DNA from: Pseudomonadota bacterium
GTDB taxonomy: Bacteria > Pseudomonadota > Gammaproteobacteria > Steroidobacterales > Steroidobacteraceae
Length of the DNA stretch: 57,328 bases
Direction: 5' to 3'
Assembly: GCA_963205255.1 (NCBI GenBank)
Contig: CAUJIK010000071.1
Coordinates: 1-57,328 of the forward strand
Shown: one piece after another, positions 1 to 8,919 of the stretch
Numbering within the stretch: the stretch's first letter is position 1
Layout: the number at the start of each line of letters is the position of its first letter
Translations under genes and position numbers: made by a program
The notes under the pieces: model-generated
Told to the model about the DNA's origin: nothing
Databases searched by the model: none
The model's input: only the letters and a program-made list of their open reading frames with translations

Positions 1-2
1 TC

Positions 3-2774
3 ATCGAGGGCGTGATCAATTTCCGCCGTCATGGCGCCGGCCTCATCACCGGCACCAACAGCGTCGGCGATGGCTTCGAGCGCGACATCCGGCGCTGGGA
101 GCGGCAGTTCAATGGTGGCAAGGCCAATGGCGCCGCGCGCACCGCGTTCTTCGTCAAGGGCACCATCAAGGGCGAGTATCTGCTCACGGCGGCCTACGAT
201 TCAGACAAGCAGGTGCGCGCGCGGTTGCTGCGCGATATCCAGCCCGATGAGTATTACCCGGTGTATGGCGATGCCTCGCTGCGCGGTTTCGATGCGCGCT
301 CGGCGGAAAGGCTGTACGTGCGCGTGGACAGCAACCGCAGCTATCTGCTGTACGGCGATTTCCAGACCGGCAGCAGCCTGACGTCGGTGAGCGGCGCGGA
401 TGCCGCGGCGCCGGCGCCGCAGCGCGTGCTGGGCACCTACAACCGCACGGCCACTGGCCTGGGCTGGCATCTGGAGAATTCGCGCCTCAAGGGCAATGTA
501 TTCGCCATCCATGATTCGCTGCGCCAGGTGGTCGAGGAGCTCTCGGCCTCGGGCAGCGGACCTTATGGCCTGCGCAACAATGCCGTGCTCGAGGGCAGCG
601 AGCGCGTAGAGGTGGTGGTGCGCGACCGCAACCAGCCCTCGCGCATCATCTCGGTGCGGCTGCTGGCCCGGCTGGTGGACTACAGCTTCGAGCCGTTCTC
701 CGGACGCATCCTGCTTGCGAGTTTCCTGCCGTCGTTCGACGACTCGCTCAATCCGGTGTCGCTGCGCATCACCTACGAGCTGGATCAGGACACCGAACGT
801 TTCCTGGTGGCCGGCACCGATGCGCAGCTGCGTCTGGGTGAGCGTGCCGAAATCGGCGGCTCGTATGTGGAGGACCGCAATCCCTTCGCCGCCTTCGACA
901 TGGCGAGCGCCAACCTGGGCTACCGCTTCGGCGAGAACACCTGGTTCGTGGCCGAGGCGGGCCGCACGCGCAGCGAGGTCAATACCAACAGCATCAACCA
1001 ATACGGCTCGCCGGCATTGCAGTCGCTGAGTGGTCTGGTCGAAGGCGATGCCTGGCGCCTCGAATTCGGGCATGCCGGCAAGGCGCTGGATGTGAAGATC
1101 TTCGCCGGCCAGTCCGATCCGGCGTTCAACAATCCGGCGTCACCGCTGTATGGCGGCCGCGGCGAATACAGCCTGGCTACGAACTACCGCCTCACACAGC
1201 GCGTGGATGTGTATGCCGAGGCGCTGCGCAGCGAGGACCGCAATCCTTCCGGTGGCGAGCGTGATGCCGCCGGCCTTGGCACACGCGTGAAAGTCACCGA
1301 CCGGCTGTTGCTGGACGTGGGCTACCGTGCCGTGCGCGAGACCGTGGGCGCCTACTACACGTGGGCGAACTCGAATAACGGCTACGGCAACATTGGCGGG
1401 CTGTCAGGTGGCTATGCCACGGGCGCCGCCGGCGGCCTGCTGGGCTATGGCCAGCAGCCGCTGGATCCTTTGACGGGTCTGCCCGTGATCCAGAACGGCA
1501 GCATGGGCGATGTGGCGAGCACACTGCCGGTGGGCACCGAGCTGTCGGCGGACATGCTGCGCCTTGGCGCGGGCTGGCGCGCCACCGAGCGGTTGCAGCT
1601 GGGTGCCGAGATCGAGCAGGACATTCATGGCGAGGATCGTCGCCGTCTGGCCGCCGGCCTCGACTACCAGCTGCGCGAGCGCAGCCGCCTGTACGGGCGC
1701 TACGAACAGCAGACCGGCCTCAGTGGCGCCTATGGGTTGACCGGCGATGGCCGCGAGGCCAACACGTTGGCACTGGGTGTGGACGCGGGCTTCCTGCGCG
1801 ATACCCAGGTGTTCTCCGAATACCGCCTGCGTGATGCCATCGCCGGGCGCGACACGCAGGCCGCCTCCGGCATCCGCACACGCTGGGACATCCGCGAGGG
1901 TCTGCGCATGGATGCCTCGCTGGAACACACCAATGTGATCACCGGCATGGTGGGGGATTCCACCGGCGCCGGCATCGCACTGGACTACAGCGTGAATCCA
2001 CTGTGGCGCGGCGCGATGCGCGTGGAGCACCGCATCTCCGACGACGTCGCCTCCACGGCGGTGGACGAGGGCTACAACACCACGCTGGTGCAGTTCATGG
2101 CCGCGCGCAAGCTCAGCCGTGACTGGACGCTGCTGGCGCGCAACTACCTGCTGCGCACTGCCTACGATGCGCGCGGCGATGTGCTGCAGGAGCGCTTCCA
2201 GCTCGGCGTGGCCTACCGCGACACGGACACCAACCGCGTCAATGCGCTGGCCCGCTACGAGTACAAGCTCGAGAGTGACGAGAGTCGCCTCGACGGCACC
2301 GGTTTCGGCGTGGATACCGGGCAGGACCTGCGCAGCGGCGCCCACATCGTCTCGGCGCATGCCGACTGGCATCCGTCGCGGCCCTGGTGGCTGACCGGCC
2401 GCGTCGCGGCCAAGTGGCAGCGCGATACCTTCATGTACGTCGGCGGCGACCGGGCGCGCGATGACTTCCATGCCGTGCTGCTCTCGGGGCGCGTGGTGTA
2501 CGACTTCACCGAGAACTGGGACGTGGGCGTGCTGGCCTCGAGTTTCATGGGGCAGCGCGGCGCGAACCAGTATGCGCTGGGCATGGAAATCGGCCGCCTG
2601 CTGCGGCAGAACCTGTGGTTGTCCGCGGGCTACAACGCCACCGGCTTCCGCGGCGATGCCGATCTCACCGGCTACGAGTACACGCAGCGCGGCGTATTCC
2701 TGCGCCTGCGATTCAAGTTCGACGAAGATCTGTTCCGCAGGGACGAACCTCGCTACCGCGAGCCGCTGCGCTGA
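3..2774 (+). CDS. C-terminal part of a large outer-membrane/surface protein (5' truncated by window)
   Basis: The reading frame is open from the first bases of the window, so only the last ~920 residues are seen. The true start lies upstream and the GTG at 12 is probably internal. The sequence is rich in alternating hydrophobic/polar strands with many Tyr, Arg and Gly residues, and its second half reads like a long series of outer-membrane beta-strands (for example YRLRDAIAG and VFLRLRFKF near the end). I see no membrane helix and no enzyme motif. It is followed after 11 bp by an exported OmpA-domain gene, which suggests an envelope role. The family is not recognised with certainty; a surface or porin-like protein is an inference. 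Confidence 0.55.
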   Translation: MEGVINFRRHGAGLITGTNSVGDGFERDIRRWERQFNGGKANGAARTAFFVKGTIKGEYLLTAAYDSDKQVRARLLRDIQPDEYYPVYGDASLRGFDARSAERLYVRVDSNRSYLLYGDFQTGSSLTSVSGADAAAPAPQRVLGTYNRTATGLGWHLENSRLKGNVFAIHDSLRQVVEELSASGSGPYGLRNNAVLEGSERVEVVVRDRNQPSRIISVRLLARLVDYSFEPFSGRILLASFLPSFDDSLNPVSLRITYELDQDTERFLVAGTDAQLRLGERAEIGGSYVEDRNPFAAFDMASANLGYRFGENTWFVAEAGRTRSEVNTNSINQYGSPALQSLSGLVEGDAWRLEFGHAGKALDVKIFAGQSDPAFNNPASPLYGGRGEYSLATNYRLTQRVDVYAEALRSEDRNPSGGERDAAGLGTRVKVTDRLLLDVGYRAVRETVGAYYTWANSNNGYGNIGGLSGGYATGAAGGLLGYGQQPLDPLTGLPVIQNGSMGDVASTLPVGTELSADMLRLGAGWRATERLQLGAEIEQDIHGEDRRRLAAGLDYQLRERSRLYGRYEQQTGLSGAYGLTGDGREANTLALGVDAGFLRDTQVFSEYRLRDAIAGRDTQAASGIRTRWDIREGLRMDASLEHTNVITGMVGDSTGAGIALDYSVNPLWRGAMRVEHRISDDVASTAVDEGYNTTLVQFMAARKLSRDWTLLARNYLLRTAYDARGDVLQERFQLGVAYRDTDTNRVNALARYEYKLESDESRLDGTGFGVDTGQDLRSGAHIVSAHADWHPSRPWWLTGRVAAKWQRDTFMYVGGDRARDDFHAVLLSGRVVYDFTENWDVGVLASSFMGQRGANQYALGMEIGRLLRQNLWLSAGYNATGFRGDADLTGYEYTQRGVFLRLRFKFDEDLFRRDEPRYREPLR

Positions 2775-2785
2775 AGGAAGCAACC

Positions 2786-3823
2786 ATGAGCATCATCCGT
2801 CATTCCATCCTCCGCGCAGCCTTGCTGCCCGTATCCCTGGCCGCCGTGCTGGCCATGCCGGCCGCCGCGCAGCAGGTGCAGCTCGCGCCGCAGGCGGCGC
2901 GCATCACCGACGAAGCCATCCATGCGGATCTGGCGGGCTACGAGTCCGTGCAGGGGCGCATCAAGGCGCTGAACGACGCGGGCCGGCCGATACGCGACTA
3001 CCACCTCGCCAAGGCGCAGTGCTGGCTCGATGTGTCCTTCCATGAATACACGCGCAATGACCGCAGCGACTTCCCGCAGGCCGCGCTGACCGAGTCGGAG
3101 AAGCTCATAGTGGGTATGGAGCAGGGCGCCTCGCCGCTGCCCACGGACACGCCGCTGGTCAATGGCGCCGCGAGGCTGCGCGAGGATCTGTGGCGCAGGT
3201 TCGGCGCGCTGCACGGCGCGCCCGGGTTCGCGTGCGCGGCCCAGGCCGCGGCCTGCGGCGAAGTCGAGCTGGTGCATGCCGGCAACGAGTTCAACCAGCA
3301 GCAGTGGCGCCATTCCAAGCCCTATATCCAGATCGCCGAGGAGCTGGTGGGCGATGCCGAGGCGATGGCGCGCCAGTGCGCCGCCGCGGAGCTGGCGGCG
3401 TCGGCCGCTCCGGCAACGGCGGCAGCGCCGCCAGCCACCGGGGTGCTGACGGCCAATGTGCTGTTCGAATTCGATCGTACCGGCCGCGCCGACATCCGCC
3501 GCTACACGCTGGCGACACTGGAGCGCGAGATGGCGCGTCTGCGCGAGGAAGGGCTGGCGCTTACCAGCGTCGCGCTGATAGGCCATGCGGACCGTCTGCA
3601 GGGCCGCGGTTTCGAGTACAACCAGGCCCTGTCCGAAAAGCGCGCGCGCACCGTGCGCGACCTGCTGGTGGAGCGCGGGATTGAGGCCGGCGCGATCAGC
3701 TACACCTACCGCGGCGATACCGAGCAGGTGCAGCAGTGCGAGGATGTGTCGCCGCGGGTGGCGCTGCGCGAATGCCTGATTCCCAACCGGCGTGTGGAAG
3801 TGCTGCTGCACTACCGGCGTTGA
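2786..3823 (+). CDS. Exported OmpA-family protein with C-terminal peptidoglycan-binding domain
   Basis: The 345-residue product begins with a clear signal peptide (residues 1-26, ending MPAAAQ). The middle region, ~27-220, is not recognised. The C-terminal ~115 residues form an OmpA/MotB-like domain: VLFEFDR, then ALIGHADRLQG, NQALSEKRARTVRDLL and NRRVEVLLH. These domains bind peptidoglycan in the periplasm. The ATG at 2786 was chosen because the signal peptide begins there and GGAAG lies just upstream. The gene follows the surface-protein gene by 11 bp, probably in the same operon, and ends at a strong hairpin. Confidence 0.8.
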   Translation: MSIIRHSILRAALLPVSLAAVLAMPAAAQQVQLAPQAARITDEAIHADLAGYESVQGRIKALNDAGRPIRDYHLAKAQCWLDVSFHEYTRNDRSDFPQAALTESEKLIVGMEQGASPLPTDTPLVNGAARLREDLWRRFGALHGAPGFACAAQAAACGEVELVHAGNEFNQQQWRHSKPYIQIAEELVGDAEAMARQCAAAELAASAAPATAAAPPATGVLTANVLFEFDRTGRADIRRYTLATLEREMARLREEGLALTSVALIGHADRLQGRGFEYNQALSEKRARTVRDLLVERGIEAGAISYTYRGDTEQVQQCEDVSPRVALRECLIPNRRVEVLLHYRR

Positions 3824-3829
3824 AGGCCG

Positions 3830-3856
3830 GCCCTGCCCCGTTTGGCGGGGCAGGGC
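3830..3856 (+). terminator. GC-rich hairpin after the OmpA-family gene
   Basis: A perfect 11-bp inverted repeat (3830-3840 with 3846-3856) has a TTTGG loop and starts 7 bp after the stop codon. There is no T-tract, so it may act as a Rho-assisted terminator or as an mRNA-stabilising stem. Confidence 0.5.
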
Positions 3857-3912
3857 GGCTAAATGAGAATCGATCCGGATACCGCTGTCCGCGGCAAATT
3901 CTGGCAGAATGC

Positions 3913-4083
3913 ATGCTCATGCAGTCTTCGTCAGACACCCTGGTTGCGGATGCCGCGGACCCCGCGCCGCCGGCTCCGGCCCAAGTTCCTCTGACTCCCG
4001 TCCCTGAACTGGGCGGGCCGCCGGGTCCCGAACCCACTCGCTACGGCGACTGGGAGAAGAGCGGCCGCTGCATCGATTTCTAG
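3913..4083 (+). CDS. DUF1674 protein, SDHAF4-like succinate dehydrogenase assembly factor
   Basis: This is a small protein of 56 residues (54 if the second ATG at 3919 is used). Its end matches the DUF1674/SDHAF4 signature: ELGGPPGPEPTRYGDW followed by an EKSGRCIDF terminus. In eukaryotes SDHAF4 binds the flavinylated SdhA subunit and promotes its joining to SdhB. The gene lies 23 bp upstream of sdhC and so is probably the first gene of the sdh operon. The frame stays open further upstream, but those codons overlap the preceding gene and hairpin and do not look like protein. The start is uncertain because no clear ribosome-binding site is visible. Confidence 0.8.
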   Translation: MLMQSSSDTLVADAADPAPPAPAQVPLTPVPELGGPPGPEPTRYGDWEKSGRCIDF

Positions 4084-4106
4084 AATAACGACACGGATCG
4101 AAGCCC

Positions 4107-4496
4107 ATGACGCGCAGGCCACTTTCTCCCCACCTGTCCATATACCGTTTCATGTACACGATGAGCCTGTCGATCCTGCACCGGATCACGGGTCTCGCGC
4201 TGTCCTGCGGATTGATATTGCTGGTCGCCTGGCTGGTGGCGGCTTCACGCGGCGCGGAAAGCTACGAGCACTTCCGGCAATGGGCGCAGGGCAGCCTGCA
4301 GCTGCAACTGCTGCTGGCTCTGTGGTTGCTGGCGCTGCTGTTCCATCTCGCCAACGGCATCCGGCATCTCTTGTGGGACGCGGATATCGGCTTTGAGCGC
4401 CCGCAGGCGCGTCGCAGTGCGAAACTGGTGGTGGCCTTTGTGGCCGTCGCCGGCACCGCCCTGCTGTGGTTCGTGTTCTTCGGAGGCCGCTCATGA
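4107..4496 (+). CDS. sdhC: Succinate dehydrogenase cytochrome b556 subunit
   Basis: SdhC is a 129-residue membrane anchor of complex II that binds heme b and quinone in the inner membrane. Three hydrophobic helices are visible at roughly residues 28-47, 66-84 and 107-125. The family motif SILHRITG is at 22-29, and the probable heme-ligand His80 is in FHLANGIRH. It is followed by sdhD with a 4-bp ATGA overlap, which indicates translational coupling in sdhCDAB. Confidence 0.95.
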   Translation: MTRRPLSPHLSIYRFMYTMSLSILHRITGLALSCGLILLVAWLVAASRGAESYEHFRQWAQGSLQLQLLLALWLLALLFHLANGIRHLLWDADIGFERPQARRSAKLVVAFVAVAGTALLWFVFFGGRS

Positions 4497-4885
4497 GCGC
4501 ACAACTGGGTTCGGCGCTGGGCCGCGTGCTCGGCAAGGGTTCGGCGCACAGCGGCGTGCATCACTGGAGCGTACAGCGCGGCACCGCGCTGGCGCTGATC
4601 GTGCTGCTGCCGTGGCTGATCGGCAGCGCGCTGCTGCTGCCCGACTTCTCTTATGACAGTGTGCGTGGCTGGATCGGTGGATCGTGGACGGCGGTGGGTC
4701 TGTGCCTGGTCGTGCCCATCCTGTGCTGGCATTCGCAGCTGGGCGTGCAGGTGGTCATCGAGGACTACGTGCATCACGATGGAGTGAAGACGGCGGCGTT
4801 GCTGCTGGTCCGCGCCGCGCATGTGGTGCTGGCCGTGGCAGGTGTCATTGCCGTGCTGCGCATCACGCTGGGCAGTGCCGGCTGA
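4493..4885 (+). CDS. sdhD: Succinate dehydrogenase membrane anchor subunit
   Basis: SdhD is a 130-residue second membrane anchor of complex II. It has three hydrophobic segments and the family signature WHSQLGVQVVIEDYV, with the likely heme/quinone-site residues His80, Asp91 and Tyr92. The ATG at 4493 overlaps the sdhC stop. An in-frame start 27 bp upstream lies inside sdhC and is not preferred. It partners with SdhC to hold the SdhAB catalytic dimer on the cytoplasmic face of the inner membrane. Confidence 0.93.
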   Translation: MSAQLGSALGRVLGKGSAHSGVHHWSVQRGTALALIVLLPWLIGSALLLPDFSYDSVRGWIGGSWTAVGLCLVVPILCWHSQLGVQVVIEDYVHHDGVKTAALLLVRAAHVVLAVAGVIAVLRITLGSAG

Positions 4886-4912
4886 GCTGAATCGACGAGC
4901 GGGGAGAGAGTC

Positions 4913-6700
4913 TTGAGTGCTTATTCATTCATCGATCACACCTATGATGTGATCGTGGTCGGCGCCGGTGGCGCCGGCCTGCGCGCCACGCTGGGTCTGG
5001 CCGAGGCTGGCCTTTCCACGGCCTGCCTGACCAAGGTGTTCCCGACCCGCAGCCACACGGTGGCGGCGCAGGGCGGTATCAGCGCCGCGCTGGCCAACAT
5101 GGGTCCGGATGACTGGCGCTGGCACATGTACGACACCGTGAAGGGGTCGGACTGGCTCGGCGACCAGGACGCCATCGAGTTCATGTGCAAGGAGGCGCCC
5201 GCCGCCGTCATCGAGCTCGAGCACTACGGCGTGCCGTTCTCGCGCACGGACAAGGGTCTGATCTATCAGCGGCCCTTCGGCGGCATGACCACCGACTACG
5301 GCAAGGGCGTCGCGCAGCGCACCTGCGCCGCGGCCGACCGCACCGGCCATGCCATGCTGCATACGCTCTACCAGCAATCGATCAAGCATGAGGCGGAGTT
5401 CTTCATCGAGTATTTCGCGCTCGACCTCATCATGGAAGACGGTGTCTGCCGTGGAGTGCTCGCGCTGAACATGGCCGATGGCACGCTGCACCGCTTCCGC
5501 GGCCAGACCACGATGATCGCCACCGGCGGCTACGGCCGCGCGTGGTTCTCCTGCACCTCCGCGCACACCTGCACCGGTGACGGCGGCGGCATGGTGCTGC
5601 GCGCCGGCCTGCCGCTGCAGGACATGGAGTTCGTGCAGTTCCATCCCACCGGCATCTACGGCTCGGGCTGCCTGATCACCGAGGGCGCGCGCGGCGAGGG
5701 TGGCTATGTCACCAATTCCCGCGGCGAGCGCTTCATGGAGCGCTACGCGCCGAACGCCAAGGACCTGGCCTCGCGCGACGTGGTGAGCCGCGCGATGACG
5801 GTGGAGATCCGCGAAGGTCGCGGCGTCGGCGAGCACGGTGATCACATCCACCTGCACCTGGAACACCTGGGGCCGGATGTGATCAAGGAGCGTCTGCCCG
5901 GCATCGCCGAGACAGCGCGCATCTTCTCCGGCGTGGACGTGAACCGCGAACCGATTCCCGTGCTGCCCACGGTGCACTACAACATGGGCGGCATTCCCTG
6001 CAATTACCATGGCGAAGTGGTCAACGGCGCGGCCGGCAACCCCGACACCGTGGTGCCTGGCCTGATGGCGGTGGGCGAGGCGGCCTGCGTCTCGTTGCAT
6101 GGCGCCAATCGCCTGGGTTCGAATTCTCTGCTCGACCTCGTGGTCTTCGGCCGCGAGGCGGCGCGCCACTGCGCCACGCAGGTCAAGGCCGGCGCGCGCC
6201 AGAAGCCGCTGCGAGCCGATGCCACCGAGGAAGCCGTGGCGCGCCTGGACCGGCTGCGCAACGCCAATGGCTCGCGTCCCACGGCCCAGGTCCGCCTGGA
6301 GATGCAGCGCACCATGCAACGCGATGCGGCCGTGTTCCGCACCGCTTCGTCGCTGTCTGCTGGCGTGGCCTCGCTGGCAAAGACCTTTGCCAGCTTCGCC
6401 GACGTGCGCGTGAGCGACCGCAGCCTGATCTGGAATACTGATCTGGTCGAAACGATGGAGCTGGAGAACCTGCTGCTGCAGGCCACCGCGACCATCGTGT
6501 CGGCGGAGAACCGCCTCGAAAGCCGCGGCGCCCACGCCCGCGAGGACTATCCGCAGCGCGATGACGTGAACTGGATGAAGCACACGCTGTGCTGGGTGGC
6601 GCCGGGCAGTGGCGTAACGCGCCTTTCCGACCGGCCCGTGCACCTGAACACCCTGACGAGCGACGTGGAAACCGTCGCACCGAAAGCGAGAGTGTACTAA
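4913..6700 (+). CDS. sdhA: Succinate dehydrogenase flavoprotein subunit
   Basis: SdhA oxidises succinate to fumarate and passes electrons to the iron-sulfur subunit, linking the TCA cycle to respiration. The 595-residue product has the FAD Rossmann motif [11 protein letters not shown] at ~15-25. His48 in [12 protein letters not shown] is the covalent FAD attachment site. Typical substrate-site blocks follow ([33 protein letters not shown]). Translation starts at TTG (4913), chosen because GGGGAGAGAG sits directly upstream and the protein then begins MSAYSFIDH. Flavinylation would need SdhE, which is encoded downstream. Confidence 0.97.
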   Translation: MSAYSFIDHTYDVIVVGAGGAGLRATLGLAEAGLSTACLTKVFPTRSHTVAAQGGISAALANMGPDDWRWHMYDTVKGSDWLGDQDAIEFMCKEAPAAVIELEHYGVPFSRTDKGLIYQRPFGGMTTDYGKGVAQRTCAAADRTGHAMLHTLYQQSIKHEAEFFIEYFALDLIMEDGVCRGVLALNMADGTLHRFRGQTTMIATGGYGRAWFSCTSAHTCTGDGGGMVLRAGLPLQDMEFVQFHPTGIYGSGCLITEGARGEGGYVTNSRGERFMERYAPNAKDLASRDVVSRAMTVEIREGRGVGEHGDHIHLHLEHLGPDVIKERLPGIAETARIFSGVDVNREPIPVLPTVHYNMGGIPCNYHGEVVNGAAGNPDTVVPGLMAVGEAACVSLHGANRLGSNSLLDLVVFGREAARHCATQVKAGARQKPLRADATEEAVARLDRLRNANGSRPTAQVRLEMQRTMQRDAAVFRTASSLSAGVASLAKTFASFADVRVSDRSLIWNTDLVETMELENLLLQATATIVSAENRLESRGAHAREDYPQRDDVNWMKHTLCWVAPGSGVTRLSDRPVHLNTLTSDVETVAPKARVY

Positions 6701-6702
6701 CG

Positions 6703-7491
6703 ATGGTCGAGCTGACGCTTCCGAAGGAATCCCGCATCAACAGCCAGGGGCGCGTGTTCCCGGCGCCGGAGGGCGCGAAGAAGCCGCGCACCTTCCGCAT
6801 CTACCGCTTCGATCCGGACAGCGGCGAGAACCCGCGGGTCGACAGCTACACCATCGACATGGCCGCCTGCGGTCCGATGGTTCTGGATGCGCTGATCAAG
6901 ATCAAGAACGAGGTCGATCCCACGCTGTCGTTCCGCCGCTCCTGCCGCGAGGGAATCTGCGGCAGTTGCGCCATGAATATCGACGGCGTCAACACGCTGG
7001 CCTGCACGCGCGCCTGCGAGGACATCGGCAAGGCCGACGTGAAGATCTATCCACTGCCGCACATGCCGGTGGTGAAGGACCTGATCCCGGACCTGACGCA
7101 GTTCTATGCCCAGTATGCGGCCGTGAAGCCCTGGCTCATTTCGCGCACGCCGGCGCCGCCGGATCGCGAGCGTCTGCAGTCGAAGGAAGACCAGGAGAAG
7201 ATCGACCGTCCCTCGGCCTGCATCCTGTGTGCCTGCTGCTCCACTTCCTGCCCGAGCTACTGGTGGAATTCGGACCGCTACCTGGGTCCGGCGGCGTTGC
7301 TGGCGGCTTATCGCTGGATCATTGACAGCCGCGACGAAGCCACCGGAGAGAGGCTCGATGAGCTCGAGGATCCTTTCAAGCTGTATCGCTGCCATACGAT
7401 CATGAACTGCACCGAGGCCTGTCCGAAGGACCTGAATCCCGCGCGCGCCATCGCTTCGATCAAGCGGATGATCGCCGAAAGGCAGCATTGA
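6703..7491 (+). CDS. sdhB: Succinate dehydrogenase iron-sulfur subunit
   Basis: SdhB is a 262-residue electron-transfer subunit that carries electrons from SdhA to quinone. The N-terminal plant-ferredoxin domain shows the [2Fe-2S] cysteines CREGICGSC plus a later Cys in NTLAC. The C-terminal domain has [12 protein letters not shown] and [17 protein letters not shown] for the [4Fe-4S] and [3Fe-4S] clusters. The ATG at 6703 comes 2 bp after the sdhA stop. Earlier in-frame codons lie within sdhA. Confidence 0.97.
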   Translation: MVELTLPKESRINSQGRVFPAPEGAKKPRTFRIYRFDPDSGENPRVDSYTIDMAACGPMVLDALIKIKNEVDPTLSFRRSCREGICGSCAMNIDGVNTLACTRACEDIGKADVKIYPLPHMPVVKDLIPDLTQFYAQYAAVKPWLISRTPAPPDRERLQSKEDQEKIDRPSACILCACCSTSCPSYWWNSDRYLGPAALLAAYRWIIDSRDEATGERLDELEDPFKLYRCHTIMNCTEACPKDLNPARAIASIKRMIAERQH

Positions 7492-7739
7492 GCGACGATG
7501 CGGCCCGCGAGCAGCGCCGTCTGGCATGGCGCTGCCGTCGGGGCATGAAGGAACTGGACCTGCTGCTGGCCGGCTGGCTTGAGCGGCACTGGATGGCCGC
7601 CGCCGCGGACGAAAAGGCGGCTTTCGAGCATTTTCTCGACTTGCCGGACCCGCTCATCGCGGCTTATCTGCTGGGCCGCGATGTCCCGGAAGAACCCGCC
7701 CTGCGATCCCTCGTCGAACGGCTGCGTGCCGGAATCTGA
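7488..7739 (+). CDS. sdhE: FAD assembly factor SdhE (SDHAF2/YgfY family)
   Basis: SdhE is an 83-residue protein with the diagnostic RGMKELD motif (residues 18-24). Members of this family promote covalent attachment of FAD to SdhA. It begins at a TTG overlapping the sdhB stop codon, preceded by GAAAGG, and no in-frame ATG exists nearby, so the TTG start is well supported. The window thus encodes two SDH assembly factors, SdhE and the DUF1674 protein upstream of sdhC, flanking the structural genes. Confidence 0.93.
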   Translation: MSDDAAREQRRLAWRCRRGMKELDLLLAGWLERHWMAAAADEKAAFEHFLDLPDPLIAAYLLGRDVPEEPALRSLVERLRAGI

Positions 7740-8178
7740 ACTGCGGCTGCCGCTGCGGCCGTACCCCCTTTCGCCGGTGCTGTGCGCTTGCGTGCTGGCT
7801 CCGCTGTTGTTGCTGCTGTTGCTGGCGCTGTGGCAGGGAAGGCTGCTGGTGGTCGCCGCTGGCGCCGCCATCGGCGGTGCGCTCTGTGCCGCGCTGTGGC
7901 TTGAAACCGCGGGAAACGGGGCGGCACGGCCCATTGCGCTGCGGCTGGATGGACGGGGGCAGCTGGCGCTGTGCTTCACAGGGGGTGTGCAGGAGAGCGT
8001 GCGGCTGGGCGCCGGGAGCCTCTTCATCGGTCGCGGCGCGCTGCTGGTGCTGCATGGACGGCGGCGTCATCACCTGTGGCTGGGGCCGGCGAATCTGGCT
8101 CCGGCACAGCTGGCCGCCCTCAGGCGATGGCTGGCGAGGTCACGTAGCGCGGGTCCGGGCCGTAACTTCCTGTATTAG
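7726..8178 (+). CDS. YgfX-family inner-membrane protein
   Basis: The product is ~150 residues if the GTG at 7726 is the start. It has two closely spaced hydrophobic stretches at ~15-52 and a C-terminal soluble part with HLWLGPANLAPAQLAALRRWL. That part resembles the conserved HLWL/LRR end of E. coli YgfX (CptA). Its position immediately after sdhE, with overlapping ends, matches the sdhE-ygfX pair known in enterobacteria. YgfX has been described as a membrane partner or toxin of that pair; its cellular role here is not established. The start is uncertain because the ribosome-binding site is weak. Confidence 0.7.
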   Translation: MPESELRLPLRPYPLSPVLCACVLAPLLLLLLLALWQGRLLVVAAGAAIGGALCAALWLETAGNGAARPIALRLDGRGQLALCFTGGVQESVRLGAGSLFIGRGALLVLHGRRRHHLWLGPANLAPAQLAALRRWLARSRSAGPGRNFLY

Positions 8179-8235
8179 CTGCGCTACCATAGGGCTCCAC
8201 GATGACGGAATTTCGTCACAAAGCCCGCAAAAGGG

Positions 8236-8264
8236 AGAACTTTCCGGCGTGTTCAGGGTCCATA
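8236..8264 (+). promoter_or_regulatory. Putative sigma-E autoregulatory promoter of rpoE
   Basis: AGAACTT at 8236-8242 resembles the sigma-E -35 element GGAACTT. TCCATA follows at 8259-8264 after a 16-bp spacer, close to the expected -10 position. Family knowledge is that rpoE usually has its own sigma-E promoter. The -10 match is imperfect, and a near-palindrome at 8203-8218 lies just upstream. Confidence 0.5.
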
Positions 8265-8280
8265 CAGCTTGCATGCGGGG

Positions 8281-8297
8281 CTCCCGCTGAGCGGGAG
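8281..8297 (+). other. Perfect hairpin in the rpoE 5' leader
   Basis: CTCCCGC and GCGGGAG form a 7-bp stem around TGA, ending 13 bp before the rpoE start. It would fall inside the transcript made from the putative sigma-E promoter and could limit ribosome access or stabilise the message. Confidence 0.5.
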
Positions 8298-8310
8298 TTC
8301 TGGTTTGCAT

Positions 8311-8919
8311 ATGAGCGCGGATGCCGGCGATCTGGGCCTGGTGCAACGTGCCCAGCGGGGTGAGAAGGCTGCCTTCGACCTGCTGGTGCGCAAGTATCAG
8401 CACAAGGTCGTGAAGCTGGTGATGCGCTATTTGCGGGACCCTGCGGACGCGGAAGACGTGGCACAAGAGGCGTTCATCAAGGCGTATCGGGCACTGCCCC
8501 AGTTCCGGGGTGACAGTGCCTTCTACACCTGGCTCTATCGCATCGCGATCAACACCGCCAAGAACGCCATCGTTTCGCGGGACCGCAGCCCGGTCGAGTT
8601 CGACCTCGATCTGCAGGCGGTGGAGGAGTCGCAGATGTTGCAGAGTCGTCTTGCAGATTCGGCGACACCGGAGCGGCTGCTGCTGACCGAAGAGATCCGC
8701 GTGACGGTCAACAGCGCAATCGATGCGCTGCCCGAGGATCTTCGGACGGCCATCGTGCTGCGGGAGCTCGAAGGTCTGAGTTACGAGGAAATCGCCCAGG
8801 CGATGGATTGTCCGGTGGGTACTGTCCGCTCGCGCATTTTCCGCGCGCGCGAGGCCATTGACCGCCGCCTTTCGGAAGTTTTCGAAGGCGGCCTCGGTCG
8901 CGCAGAGGAGATGGGATGA
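8311..8919 (+). CDS. rpoE: RNA polymerase sigma-E factor (RpoE/AlgU)
   Basis: This is a 202-residue ECF sigma factor that directs transcription of envelope-stress genes. Region 2 is clear (DAEDVAQEAFIKAYRALPQF, then FYTWLYRIAINTAKN). Region 4 contains LPEDLRTAIVLRELEGLSYEEIA and the DNA-reading helix PVGTVRSRIFRARE. The ATG at 8311 gives the usual length; an earlier ATG at 8269 would add 14 atypical residues. It overlaps rseA by 4 bp (ATGA), the standard arrangement with its anti-sigma factor. Confidence 0.96.
   Translation: MSADAGDLGLVQRAQRGEKAAFDLLVRKYQHKVVKLVMRYLRDPADAEDVAQEAFIKAYRALPQFRGDSAFYTWLYRIAINTAKNAIVSRDRSPVEFDLDLQAVEESQMLQSRLADSATPERLLLTEEIRVTVNSAIDALPEDLRTAIVLRELEGLSYEEIAQAMDCPVGTVRSRIFRAREAIDRRLSEVFEGGLGRAEEMG

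Noticed and set aside
1404..2783. Minus-strand frame of 459 codons opposite the surface-protein gene
   Set aside because: Its composition is that of an antisense shadow (His/Gln/Ala-rich, no motifs), and it is covered by the plus-strand gene, which has a continuous strand-rich pattern.
3861..3880. Half of a Fur-box-like sequence (AAATGAGAATCGAT) upstream of the sdh operon
   Set aside because: Only one half resembles the consensus and the opposite half does not, so Fur control of sdh cannot be supported from sequence alone.
3736..3912. N-terminal extension of the SDHAF4-like protein
   Set aside because: The extra codons overlap the OmpA-family gene in another frame and run through the hairpin at 3830-3856. 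Family members are short, so the start near 3913 is preferred.
4925..6643. Long minus-strand open frame opposite sdhA
   Set aside because: It is an antisense shadow with no recognisable domain, while SdhA is unambiguous on the plus strand.
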